A stretch of DNA of 64,000 nt from Actinosynnema sp. ALI-1.44 (lineage in GTDB: Bacteria > Actinomycetota > Actinomycetes > Mycobacteriales > Pseudonocardiaceae): positions 1 to 64,000 of the forward strand of contig NZ_MTQO01000043.1 of assembly GCF_001984155.1 (NCBI RefSeq), in the 5' to 3' direction. Under the pieces are notes generated by a model, which was not told the DNA's origin, searched no databases, and saw only the letters and a program-made list of their open reading frames with translations. Position numbers and translations under genes: made by a program. Within the stretch, counting starts at the first letter, position 1, and every line of letters starts with the position of its first letter. Shown piece by piece: positions 8,137 to 17,700 of this stretch.

Positions 8137-9336
8137 TTAGCGAGGGGCGATGTCGGACACGGCTTCCAGTAGTCTGTCTACATCGGACTCGTTGGTGTAC
8201 GGGGCGATTCCGGCGCGGACCGCGCCGGAATCGCCGAGGCCGAGCCACCGGGCGCATTCCAGTGCGTAGAACGTCCCAGCCGGGGCGTTCACGCCGCGTG
8301 CGGCGAGTTCGCGGTAGACGCCCACGGGCGCCACACCGTCCACTGTGAACAGTGTGGTCGGCGTCCGGTCGCGGTGCGGTGACCCGTGCAGCCTCGCCAC
8401 TCCTGTCAAGCCAGCTTCCAGCCGCTTGCGCATGGCGCTCTCGTGCTGTTCCAACGCCTGCATCGACTGGGCGAGGCGCGTTCGGCGCGGCCCGCTGCCG
8501 GGCGTGAGGTCGGCAAGGAAGTCGATCGCCGCGGTGGTCCCGGCCAGCAACTCGTACGGCAGGGTGCCGTACTCGAACCGTTCGGGCACCACGTTCGTGG
8601 CCGGCAGCAGCTTGTCCGGCCGCAGCGACTCCAGCAAAGCCGGTCGCGCCGCGACCATGCCCATATGCGGACCTAGGAACTTGTACGGCGAGCACGCGTA
8701 GAAATCCGCGCCCATCGACTCGACGTCCACCCACGCGTGCGGCGTGAGGTGCACGCCATCCACGTACACCAGCGCGCCCGCCTCGTGGGCCTGCGGCGTG
8801 ATCCGGGCGATGGACGGCCGTGTTCCCAACAGGTTCGACGCCGCGGTCACCGCGACGACACGGGTTCGTTCGGTGAGCAGGCCGGTGATCGCCGAGACGG
8901 GTAATTCGCCGGTCGACCGGTCGAACTCCGCCCAGCGGACACGGACGTCGTTGGCCTCGGCGGCCTGCACCCACGGCCGAATGTTCGCGTCGTGGTCCAG
9001 TTTGGTGACGATCACCTCGTCGCCCGGCTTCCACTTCTTGGCCAGCGTGCGGGACAGGTCGTAGGTCAGCTGGGTCATGCTGCGGCCGAAGACCACCCCC
9101 GACGGCTGCGCGCCCAGCAGGTCGGCGGCGGCCTGCCTGGCCGACTTGACGACGTACTCGGCTCTCAGTTCGGACGCGGTGATCGAGCCCCGGTTGGAGA
9201 TCCCCGACCGCATGGTCGCCGCCACGGCGTCGGCGACCACGTCGGGGACCTGCGACCCACCGGGACCGTCGAAGTAGGCGACACCTTCCCGCAACGCCGG
9301 GAAATGGGCACGTACGGCCGCTACGTCGATTGGCAT
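8137..9336 (-). CDS. Cysteine desulfurase-like aminotransferase class V
   Basis: 399 aa from ATG 9336 (MPIDVAAVRAHFPAL). It is a fold-type I PLP enzyme: YFDGPGGSQVP at the N-terminus, LDHDANIRPW, AASNLLGTRPS, the PLP-binding Asp and His in YVDGVHLTPHAWVD, and the Schiff-base lysine in ACSPYKFLGPHMG. The GPGGSQVP start and N-terminal length match the actinobacterial 'cysteine desulfurase-like' subfamily, related to SufS and isopenicillin-N epimerase, and not housekeeping IscS/SufS; no Fe-S assembly genes are nearby. The exact substrate is unknown. It lies 70 bp downstream of the lipid-modification operon on the same strand. Confidence 0.85.
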   Translation of the reverse strand: MPIDVAAVRAHFPALREGVAYFDGPGGSQVPDVVADAVAATMRSGISNRGSITASELRAEYVVKSARQAAADLLGAQPSGVVFGRSMTQLTYDLSRTLAKKWKPGDEVIVTKLDHDANIRPWVQAAEANDVRVRWAEFDRSTGELPVSAITGLLTERTRVVAVTAASNLLGTRPSIARITPQAHEAGALVYVDGVHLTPHAWVDVESMGADFYACSPYKFLGPHMGMVAARPALLESLRPDKLLPATNVVPERFEYGTLPYELLAGTTAAIDFLADLTPGSGPRRTRLAQSMQALEQHESAMRKRLEAGLTGVARLHGSPHRDRTPTTLFTVDGVAPVGVYRELAARGVNAPAGTFYALECARWLGLGDSGAVRAGIAPYTNESDVDRLLEAVSDIAPR

Positions 9337-9406
9337 GCCGCCGACACTACCCGCGCGGGAGCGGTGATCACCGGTGAATGGGAGTGGTCGGGTCCACGCG
9401 GCCGGG

Positions 9407-10612
9407 TCAGTGGGGTTTGACCATGCCGACCTGCCAGGCGTCGAGGTAGCGCGAGCGGAACCCGGCCTCGCAGTAGGCGAGGTAGAACTCCCACATCCGG
9501 CGGAACACCGGGTCGAACCCGGCCGCCGACACCTTGTCCCACCCGGCGAGGAACCTCGTGCGCCACTCGTGCAGCGTCCGCGCGTAGTGCGGGCCGAGGT
9601 GGCGCTGCGACGTGATCCGCAGGCCGACACTGTCCACATTGTCCTGGATGGCGGGGACGGAGAGCAGTTGACCGCCGGGGAAGACGTACTTGTGGATCCA
9701 CGTGTACGAGCGCCGCGTGGCCAGCATCCGGTCGTGCGGCATGGTGATCGCCTGCAACCCGACGCGCCCGCCCGGCCGCAGTGCCCGGTTGATCGTCTGG
9801 AAGTAGGTCGGCCAGTACTCCTCGCCGACCGCCTCGATCATCTCGACCGACACCACCGCGTCGTAGCTGCCCCGCGCTTCGCGGTAGTCCCGCAGCAGCA
9901 CCTCGACCCGGTCGGTCAGCCCGGCCTCGGCGATCCGCCGCTCGGCCAGTTCCTTCTGCTCACCGGAGATCGTCATCGTCGTCACCCGTGCGCCGCGCCG
10001 TGCCGCGCGGATCGCCAACGCGCCCCAGCCGGTGCCGATCTCGAGCAGGTGCGTGCCCTGCCGGACGTCCGCGAGGTCCAGTATCCCGTCGATCTTGCGC
10101 AGTTGCGCGGCGTGCAGGTCGTCGCCGGGCTGGAACCACGCCGACGAGTACGTCATCGACGGGTCGAGGAACACCTCGAACATGTCGTTGGACAGGTCGT
10201 AGTGCCGGTGGATGTTGCCGCGCGCGCCGTCCACGGTGTTGCGTTCGTCGTCCGGCCTGGTCGCGTCCACGCAGCGCCGCAACACCTGCAGCGGTTTCGG
10301 GATCAGCACCGCCATCCGGCGGGCGAACGGCGTGAGCAACCCGGCCGGGTCGTTGCTCGTCCAGTCGCCCGCCATGTAGGCCTCGCCGAAGCCGATCTTG
10401 GCGTCGACGCCGAGCCGGTGGAAGAAGTCGTCCGGCCTGATCAGCCGCATCACCGGTCCGCCCATGCCGATCCGTTCCCCACCGGGGAACACGACCTGTA
10501 CGGGCAGGCGGCGCACCGCTTGGCGGAACAGCCGTTCGGCGACCCACGCACGGACGGCGGACCGGGACGGCGTGGTCAACCCGGGCGAGATCTCGATGGC
10601 GGTCGCGGTCAC
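9407..10612 (-). CDS. Cyclopropane-fatty-acyl-phospholipid synthase-type methyltransferase (1)
   Basis: 401 aa, GTG start overlapping the DUF1365 stop by 4 bp. It has an N-terminal CFA-synthase lobe (FGEAYMAGDW) and a SAM-dependent methyltransferase core (IHRHYDLSNDMFEVFLD, LLEIGTGWGALAI, VVSVEMIEAVGEEYW). The family adds a methylene or methyl group across a cis double bond of a phospholipid acyl chain using S-adenosylmethionine. The HYDLSNDF-type motif and a conserved Glu in the VEMIEAVGEEY loop are intact. It is the third gene of an operon with the FAD oxidoreductase and DUF1365, a conserved association in bacteria making unusual (methyl-branched or furan) fatty acids. Confidence 0.93.
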   Translation of the reverse strand: MTATAIEISPGLTTPSRSAVRAWVAERLFRQAVRRLPVQVVFPGGERIGMGGPVMRLIRPDDFFHRLGVDAKIGFGEAYMAGDWTSNDPAGLLTPFARRMAVLIPKPLQVLRRCVDATRPDDERNTVDGARGNIHRHYDLSNDMFEVFLDPSMTYSSAWFQPGDDLHAAQLRKIDGILDLADVRQGTHLLEIGTGWGALAIRAARRGARVTTMTISGEQKELAERRIAEAGLTDRVEVLLRDYREARGSYDAVVSVEMIEAVGEEYWPTYFQTINRALRPGGRVGLQAITMPHDRMLATRRSYTWIHKYVFPGGQLLSVPAIQDNVDSVGLRITSQRHLGPHYARTLHEWRTRFLAGWDKVSAAGFDPVFRRMWEFYLAYCEAGFRSRYLDAWQVGMVKPH

Positions 10613-11334
10613 TGGACACCTTCCTGGGGAACGTGCGGCGGTCGACGGACGATCGGTACGCGGCGCAGCCACAGTGCGATGCCGTGCCGACGGATCGATG
10701 CGCTGACCAGCCGCGTGATCAGCGGGCGGGTGGTGACCGCGCGGACGATCTCGCGTGCGGTCGCAGGCCTGCGCACGCCGCGCAAGGTGGCGACCAGCGG
10801 CGTCTGCCCGTGCTGGGTCAGCCGGATGGTCAACGCCAGCCGCTCGTCCGGTTCGGGCAGCCGCATCCGGTAGTCGCCGCCCATCTGCTGGAACGGCGAC
10901 ACGTAGAACTCCTTGGCAGTGGTGGCATTGCCGTGCTCGTCGGGGTCGAGGAGGTAGCAGTGCCGTTCGCCGTACGTGTTGTGGACCTCGGCCACGACAC
11001 AAGCCAGCGACCCGTCGGGCCGATGGCACCAGAACACGCTGATCGGGTTGAAGACGTGCCCGAGCACACGGGCGTTGGCCAGCATCAGCACCTGGCCGCC
11101 GTCGAGGTCGACGCCGTGGCGGCGGCGCAGCCAGGCGTCGAGGTTCGCCCTGATGGACGCGTGCGGGTCGCCGAGGTGGTCCCGGCTGTCGAACCGGGCG
11201 AACGGCCGCAGCCACCACGGCAGCCGGGGCAGGTCGTCCAGGTCGACCAGCCACATGTAGACGCGGTGCCGGAACGCCCTCCTCGGCGGCACCTGCCGCA
11301 CGTGTTCGACCTCGGCGTCGAAGAGCGCAGTCAC
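10609..11334 (-). CDS. DUF1365 family protein
   Basis: 241 aa from GTG 11334. Hallmarks of DUF1365 include HRVYMWLVDLDDLP at the N-terminus, VFNPISVFWCHRPDG, VVAEVHNTYGERHCYLL, and KEFYVSPFQQMGGDYRM. These proteins are almost always encoded between a COG2907 FAD oxidoreductase and a cyclopropane synthase, as here, with 4-bp overlaps on both sides. The biochemical role is not established; the context implies a step in membrane fatty-acid modification. Confidence 0.9.
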   Translation of the reverse strand: MTALFDAEVEHVRQVPPRRAFRHRVYMWLVDLDDLPRLPWWLRPFARFDSRDHLGDPHASIRANLDAWLRRRHGVDLDGGQVLMLANARVLGHVFNPISVFWCHRPDGSLACVVAEVHNTYGERHCYLLDPDEHGNATTAKEFYVSPFQQMGGDYRMRLPEPDERLALTIRLTQHGQTPLVATLRGVRRPATAREIVRAVTTRPLITRLVSASIRRHGIALWLRRVPIVRRPPHVPQEGVQ

Positions 11335-12596
11335 CAGGTCACTCCTAGTGCGGCCGCCGCGCGTACCCCGGAAGCGCAGCCGTCCTCGTGGAAGCCCCAA
11401 CCGTGGTACGCACCGGCGAACGCGACCCGGCTTGTGTTGAGCTCCGGCAGACGGCGTTGTGCGGCAACGGAAGCGGGCGTGTACACCGGGTGCTCGTAGA
11501 CCATTTTGGCCAGTACGGTGTCCTCGCGGATCCGGCCGCTCGCGTTCAGCGTGACCACGTAGTCCAGTGGTTCGGACATCCGCATGAGCCGGTTCATGTG
11601 GTAGCTGACGAGCACCGGCCCGTCGTCGGTGCAGGCCGTCTTCAGGTAGTTCCACGACGCGGCCGCTCCGGTCGTGACCGGCAGCAGCGACGTGTCGGTG
11701 TGCAGCCACGTCTCGTTGCGCGAGTAGGTGAACGCCCCCAGCACGTCACGTTGCTCCTGGGTCGGCTGTGTGAGCATGGCCAGCGCCTGATCGGGGTGGG
11801 TGGCGATCACGACGTGGTCGACGCGATGGGCCTGCCCGCTGTCGTCGCGGATCTCCACGCCGTCGTCGAGGACGGAGACCACGCGGACCGGTGTGCTCAC
11901 ATGCACTGCGGACAGGTTCTTGGCCGCGCGCTCCACGTAGTTACGAGACCCGCCGACGACGGACCGCCATTGCGGCGACCCGGTCACCGACAGCATCCCG
12001 TGGTTGGCGAGGAACGCGAACAAGTACCGCGCCGGGTATTCACGCGAGACCCGCGGCCCGGCCGACCACACCGCGGAGACCACGGGCAGCACGAAATGCC
12101 GCACGAAGTACTCCGAGTAGCCGCCGATGGTCAGGAACGCCCCCAGCGTGACGTCGTCCAGCGTCTCGTCGGCGAGTATCCGCCTCGCATGCCGGTGAAA
12201 CCGCGTGACCTCGGCCAACATGCCGAGATACCGGGGCCTGAGGTTGTCCGGCCGGGGGAACAGGCCGGGCACGCCCTTGGCGCCCGCGTACTCGAGCCCG
12301 CACCCAGCACATCGGACACTCATGGACATCTCGGTCGGCTGCGTGGTGACGCCGAGCTCGCCGAACAACCGCAGCAGATTCGGGTACGTCCGGTCGTTGT
12401 GCACGATGAAGCCGGTGTCCACAGCGACCACACCACCGTCCGGCGTGGACACGTCGTGCGTGTGCGCGTGTCCGCCCAGCCGTGGCTCGGACTCGAACAA
12501 GATCACGTCGTAACGGCGTTGCAGCAGGTAGGCGGCGGTCAACCCGGCGACACCCGCGCCGATGACAGCCACTCGGTTCGGTAGCACGCCCGTCAT
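11331..12596 (-). CDS. NAD(P)/FAD-dependent oxidoreductase (COG2907)
   Basis: 421 aa from ATG 12596. An N-terminal FAD Rossmann motif VAVIGAGVAGLTAAYLL is followed by ESEPRLGGHAHTHDV, with VDTGFIVHNDRTYPNL downstream as in the COG2907 amine-oxidase-like family. A CAGCGLEY cysteine cluster is visible. The C-terminus has VAFAGAYHGWGFHEDGCASG, the second FAD-contact region. Members act on fatty acyl chains or carotenoid-like substrates and are linked genetically to CFA-type methyltransferases. It is first in the three-gene minus-strand operon and divergent from the second CFA gene 88 bp away. Confidence 0.9.
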   Translation of the reverse strand: MTGVLPNRVAVIGAGVAGLTAAYLLQRRYDVILFESEPRLGGHAHTHDVSTPDGGVVAVDTGFIVHNDRTYPNLLRLFGELGVTTQPTEMSMSVRCAGCGLEYAGAKGVPGLFPRPDNLRPRYLGMLAEVTRFHRHARRILADETLDDVTLGAFLTIGGYSEYFVRHFVLPVVSAVWSAGPRVSREYPARYLFAFLANHGMLSVTGSPQWRSVVGGSRNYVERAAKNLSAVHVSTPVRVVSVLDDGVEIRDDSGQAHRVDHVVIATHPDQALAMLTQPTQEQRDVLGAFTYSRNETWLHTDTSLLPVTTGAAASWNYLKTACTDDGPVLVSYHMNRLMRMSEPLDYVVTLNASGRIREDTVLAKMVYEHPVYTPASVAAQRRLPELNTSRVAFAGAYHGWGFHEDGCASGVRAAAALGVTW

Positions 12597-12683
12597 TCGG
12601 AGCCGGGCGCGCACCGGTTTGCCCCCGCTCGCCAATCCGATCCGGGCGCGGTGCCGAACCACAAGCGACGGAAAGGGGTAGCT

Positions 12684-13919
12684 GTGCGTGTGGCACCTGA
12701 GCTGGTTGGACTGGTCGAGCGGCTGCTGGGGGCGAGGATCCCGGTGGGTGTGCTGGCGTGGGACGGCAGCAGGGCGGGCAACCCGGACGGGCCGTGTGTC
12801 GTGCTCAACTCCCGACGGGCACTGCGGCACGTGCTGTGGCAGCCGGGCGAGCTGGGCCTGGCCAGGGCCTATGTCACCGGTGACCTGGACGTCGACGGTG
12901 ACCTCGCCGAAGGGCTGAGCCGGTTCTGGCGACTGGGCCGCACGATCAGACCGGCGCCGAAGGACTGGGCCGAGATCGTCAAGGTGGCCGTCCGGCTCGG
13001 CGTGATCGGGCCACGGCCGAAGCCCCCGACCGCCGAGGCGCGCCTCGGTGGCAAGGTGCACACCCGGAGCAGGGACCGAGCGGCGATCGCACACCACTAC
13101 GACCTGTCGAACGACTTCTACCAGCTGTTGCTCGACGAGAGCATGGCCTACTCGAGCGGGTACTGGACCTCCGGCGAGGCCTCGCTGGCCGACGCGCAGG
13201 CGGCGAAGCTGGACCTGGTCTGCCGGAAGCTGGACCTGCGCCCGGGCATGCGGCTGCTGGACGTCGGCTGCGGCTGGGGATCACTGGTGGTCCACGCGGC
13301 CAAGCACTACGGCGTGCACGTCACGGGCATCACGTTGTCCGCGCAGCAACGTGAGCACGTGCTGAAGCGCGCCGAGGGCCTGACGGTGGATGTCCGGCTG
13401 CAGGACTACCGGGAACTGGCCGACGAGCCGTTCGACGCGGTCGCGTCCATCGAGATGGGCGAGCACGTCGGCGAGGAGAACTACCCCGTCTACGCGGCCA
13501 CGCTGTACCGGATGCTGAAGCCGCGAGGGCGGCTGGTGCTGCAGCAGATGTCCCGCGGCGCGGTGGCGCCGGGAGGTGGCGCGTTCATTGAGACCTACAT
13601 CGTGCCGGACATGACCATGCGCCCGATCGGGGCGACGCTGAACCACTTGGCGGGAGCGGGTTTCGAGATCCGGGACGTGCAGGCGATGCGCGAGCACTAC
13701 GTGACGACGTGCCACGCGTGGGCGGAGACCCTGGAGAAGCGCTGGACCGAAGTGGTCGATCTGGTCGGCCAGGAGCAGGCGAGGATCTGGCGGCTGTACC
13801 TGGCGGGTGGTGCGTTGGCGTTCGCGGAGAACAGGATGGGTGTCGACCAGATCGTCGCGACCAGGACGACGACGGACGGGAAGAGTGGGATGCCCCTGGC
13901 GGGGCGGCCGGGCAGTTGA
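12684..13919 (+). CDS. Cyclopropane-fatty-acyl-phospholipid synthase-type methyltransferase (2)
   Basis: 411 aa from GTG 12684, preceded by GAAAGGGG. It has the same architecture as the first CFA-type enzyme but is clearly divergent from it: ARAYVTGDLDVDGDLAEG in the N-lobe, IAHHYDLSNDFYQLLLDESM, LLDVGCGWGSLVVHAA, VASIEMGEHVGEENY. It starts divergently from the FAD oxidoreductase operon, so a shared regulatory gap probably co-controls both sides. Together the two methyltransferases suggest sequential or alternative methylations of one lipid class. Confidence 0.93.
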   Translation: MRVAPELVGLVERLLGARIPVGVLAWDGSRAGNPDGPCVVLNSRRALRHVLWQPGELGLARAYVTGDLDVDGDLAEGLSRFWRLGRTIRPAPKDWAEIVKVAVRLGVIGPRPKPPTAEARLGGKVHTRSRDRAAIAHHYDLSNDFYQLLLDESMAYSSGYWTSGEASLADAQAAKLDLVCRKLDLRPGMRLLDVGCGWGSLVVHAAKHYGVHVTGITLSAQQREHVLKRAEGLTVDVRLQDYRELADEPFDAVASIEMGEHVGEENYPVYAATLYRMLKPRGRLVLQQMSRGAVAPGGGAFIETYIVPDMTMRPIGATLNHLAGAGFEIRDVQAMREHYVTTCHAWAETLEKRWTEVVDLVGQEQARIWRLYLAGGALAFAENRMGVDQIVATRTTTDGKSGMPLAGRPGS

Positions 13920-13971
13920 GCTGTGCGTCCCGGTGCTCGGTACGGCTGTGCTTTTTGTCGGTGTGCAGTGG

Positions 13972-14013
13972 GCGGTGTGAGATAGGCGGGGTGAGATGGG
14001 CGGGGTGAACTCG
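13972..14013 (+). repeat. 14-bp tandem repeat carrying ribosome-binding motif
   Basis: Three imperfect 14-bp units (GCGGTGTGAGATAG, GCGGGGTGAGATGG, GCGGGGTGAACTCG) run directly into the GTG start of the DUF1295 gene. Two of the units contain GGGGTGA, an SD-like core. Confidence 0.7.
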
Positions 14014-14795
14014 TGTTCCTGGTGAACTTGGTGGTCAGCGCGGGCGCGGTGGTCGTGCTGCTCGGGGCGGTGTTCGCCATCTCGGTGCACCGCGACCGGC
14101 ACGACCTGATCGACGTCGCGTGGGGGTTGGGCTTCGCGGTGGTCGCCGCGGTGTCGTGGGCACTCGCGTCCCAGCCGAACTGGGTGATCGCCGTGCTGAC
14201 GATCGTGTGGGGCGGCAGGCTCGCGGTCCACATCGGACTGCGCAACCGCGGCAAACCGGAGGACCCGCGCTACGTGGCGATTCGCAAGCGGGCGAAGGGA
14301 AATCCGAACCTGCACCTGGCGTTGAAGGTCTACCTGTTGCAGGGCGTGATCCTGCTGTTCGTGTCGCTGCCGGTGCAGGTCGCCCAGTACACCCCGGCGC
14401 CGCCGGTGTGGCTCGTGGTCGTCGGTGTTCTGGTGTGGCTGGTCGGGTTCGGCTTCGAGACGGTCGGCGACTGGCAGCTGAACAGGTTCAAGTCCGACCC
14501 GGCCAACAAGGGGAAGCTGATGACGACCGGGTTGTGGAGGTACACCCGGCACCCGAACTACTTCGGTGACGCCGCCGTCTGGTGTGGACTGTACTTGTCG
14601 GCGTGTGGGAGCTGGGCTGGTGCGGCAACGGTGTTGTCCCCGGTGCTGATGACGTGGCTGCTGACCAACGGCTCGGGAAAACCGTTGACTGAGAAGCACA
14701 TGCGCAAGTCCAGGCCGGAATACGCGGCGTACGCGGACCGGACGAGCGGCTTCTTCCCGTTGCCGCCGAAGAGGGCTCAACGTCGGGCCAGGTAG
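14013..14795 (+). CDS. DUF1295 membrane protein (steroid 5-alpha-reductase-like)
   Basis: 260 aa, about six membrane helices. The C-terminal part has the family signature GLWRYTRHPNYFGD, followed by WLLTNGSGKPLTEKHM and a late SRPEYAAYADRTSGFFPLPP. DUF1295 belongs with steroid 5-alpha-reductases and isoprenylcysteine methyltransferases. Next to CFA-type enzymes it is a candidate NADPH-dependent reductase of an unsaturated or methylene-bearing acyl chain. It lies 93 bp after the second CFA gene on the same strand, and its last 19 bp overlap the 3' end of the NACHT gene on the opposite strand. Confidence 0.88.
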   Translation: MFLVNLVVSAGAVVVLLGAVFAISVHRDRHDLIDVAWGLGFAVVAAVSWALASQPNWVIAVLTIVWGGRLAVHIGLRNRGKPEDPRYVAIRKRAKGNPNLHLALKVYLLQGVILLFVSLPVQVAQYTPAPPVWLVVVGVLVWLVGFGFETVGDWQLNRFKSDPANKGKLMTTGLWRYTRHPNYFGDAAVWCGLYLSACGSWAGAATVLSPVLMTWLLTNGSGKPLTEKHMRKSRPEYAAYADRTSGFFPLPPKRAQRRAR

Positions 14796-17700
14796 GCGTC
14801 GGCTCGTCTGATCAGGTCGGGCCGACGGCTGCCGAGTCGCGCGCGGGTTTGCTCGAGCACGAGATCAAAGGTCGGCACTGGTGGCGGGATGGGGAAGTCG
14901 CTTTCCACCATGCGCAGCCAGGCGTCGAGTATCGCTTCGGGGATCGCGGCGTAGGCGGTGTTCAGTTCCCAGTGTTCGGCGAGAAGGGCGAGTAGGGCGT
15001 CGTCGTCATCGCGCCCGATGCGCAGCTGTGCGCATACGGCACGCCAGAACAGCGGGTCCTTGGCGATCCAGTCGTACTTGGCCAGCGCATCGAGGTCGAA
15101 AGCCTGGGGTTGTGACTGGATGAGGCGGAACACCCCGCGGCTGTACTGGTGGCCGTGTGGTTGGGCCTGCCTGAACTGGTTGATCGCCCACAGGTACTCG
15201 TGATGATGTCGGCCACCGGATTGGAGCAGGCCGAGCAGGGCTTCCGGGTAGTTCATCGCCTGCCCGGATCGCGTGACGACGGTCATGATGCCGTCGTCCC
15301 TGATGATCGGGTTCAGGGCGTTCAGCTTGAAGTCCTCGTACTTGTCGCAGAGGAAGTGCGCTTCTCGTGGGAGGTCCCACATGTCGACGATGAAGACCTC
15401 GGTAGTCAGCTGGCCGCTGTTCCACCACTCGACATCGAGATCAGGCGCGTCCGTGTAGCTGCCTCGGCCCAGACGCAGCTCGATGTCACGGTCAGCACCA
15501 CTCCACACTCGCTCCAGGATGAAGGTGTTGACCAAGGCGTACCAGTCGTCGGGCGCCAACAGCGCCTTCCATAGCCGCGTGTACTTGTTCCATGCCGGAA
15601 CGACATTGTCCGGCTGCCCGCACAGTTCGCTCACTCGAACGGACCCGCCAACGGCAGCCGTGAGGATCAGCAGATTGGCGCTGTAGACGGCGAAACGCTC
15701 CGGCATCGAGCGCACCGCCGGTACGTACTCCGTGAATCGCGACCTTGGGGGAGCGTGCTCGGCTGCCCGGAACAGCTCGGCACAGACCATACCGAGTGAG
15801 GAGCCACTGGAGATTCCTACAAGAAACTCAATGATCGATGTGCGATTCGACAGCGGTACGTAAGATAGTAGGGAGTACAGCTCGCTGTCGTCGATCGCCG
15901 AGGACCGGCGGCCCACGGCTCGGTTCGGCAGGTCGGACAGCACATTCCAGATATGCCGGGCAACCAGGTACTCGCCGAAGGTCGCGTGCAGGAACTCGTA
16001 GGTGTGCAACGCTCGCGAGTCGCGTGTCGCCCGCGAGCGCTGCACGAAGAAGAACCGGCCCAAGGCGATCGCGCCCGCGCTGAGCGGCGAGCGGATGCCG
16101 CCGACCTGTGCCGGGGCGCCGTGGAACACCGCGAAATCCTTGTCCAGGTCGGCTTCGGCCACCCACTGGCTGCCGCGGTTGAACATCGCGAACGCCACAA
16201 TGGACAGGCGCTCGAACTCGTCCTCGATCGCCTGCGCCAGTTCGGCTTCCGTTCGGTGACTGCCTTCTTTGGTCACCTCGCGCCTGGCGAACCGGGTCAG
16301 CAGCTGCTCGTAGAGTTCCGCCGCGTCGATGTCGCTGCCGGTTCGCTGCAGCGGATTGCCCTCAGCGTCGTACAAGGCGAGCATCAGCAACAACAACGGG
16401 TGCGCCGACAGCTCCGCGTACCGCTGCACCGTCGCGAGGTCGAGCGGTCGCAGGCCGTTCGCGACGAAGTGTTCGCTGTTGTTGTCGCGCCAGATGTCCA
16501 GCCACTGATGCTTCTGGTCGTCGGTGAACTCCGTCAGCCGGACGACCACCCCCTCGGACGGCAGGGTCGCGCGGTTGGCCACGCTGATCCTGCTGGTCAC
16601 CACGAACGCCATAGGGCTTCCGACGTCGGCGCGTTCCCGCTGGAAACGGGCGATCCTGGTCAGGTAGTCGGTCTGCGTGACGCCCGTGGCCTGCAACAAC
16701 TCGTCGAACCCGTCCAGCAGGACCACCGGCTGCGCTCGCGGGGCCGAGCGGACCAGCGACGGCCAGCTGACGTCCTCCTTCAGGGCGCGTTTGATCGCGT
16801 GCTCGATCTGGCCGAGGACGTCGGCGTCGGCGGGCGCGTCGCGCAGCTCGACCCGGACGACGAGGAAGTCGCTGGCGGGCAGGCGGGCCGCGAGCACCTT
16901 GGTGAGCAGCGACTTGCCGGACCCGGGGTCGCCCAGCACCAGCAGCGGCGCCGACCAGGCGTCGGGGGAGGTCAGGTAGCCCGTGATGAAGCGGTACATG
17001 TCCGTGCGGACCTGTCGGGAGTCCCACCACGACTTCTGTGCCACGAACGCGGTCGAGCCGCCGTCGTTGACCTGGAAGAACGGGTCTATGTAGCTGTCCT
17101 TCAACAGGGGGATCGTCAGGCCGCCCGGTGCGTCCCGGGAATCGAGGATCGGGTGGTTGAGCGCCGCCTGGTAGCCGAGGGCGAGCTCCTGGCGTTGCGC
17201 GGTCGGCGTGTCACCGACAGACAGGGCCGCCAGGGAGTCGGTGAGGCGTCGGAGGGCGACGCCGAGGGTTTCCCTGGTTGCGGCGGCGTCGATCCTGCTG
17301 ATCCAGAAGGCGACTTCCGGGCAGTCCACGGCCAGCCGCCGCAGCAGTTCCTCATATCGGCGGACCGCCCGTTCCGGGAGCTCTTCTCGCAGCCTTTCCC
17401 CGAGGGGCGCTCGTTGCGTCTCGGACAATTCGTCCCAGATCGCCAGCCCTTCGACGAATGTGGCCAGCCCGAGTCCCATGGTGCGATACCAGGCGGTGAG
17501 TGTGCTCAGGAACGACTCGTACGGCTGATCCGCTGTCAGCAACGGCACGGCGGCGTCGTGAATTGTCGCGACCGGGTTCCCCAGCAACGTCAGTTGGCGC
17601 TGCCTGGTCAGGTCGAGCGACTTGGCTGTGAACGGGACGTCCAGCTCGTCGAGTGCTTCGAAGAACGCGACGAGCACCGTCACCGAATGAGCGGCGTGCA

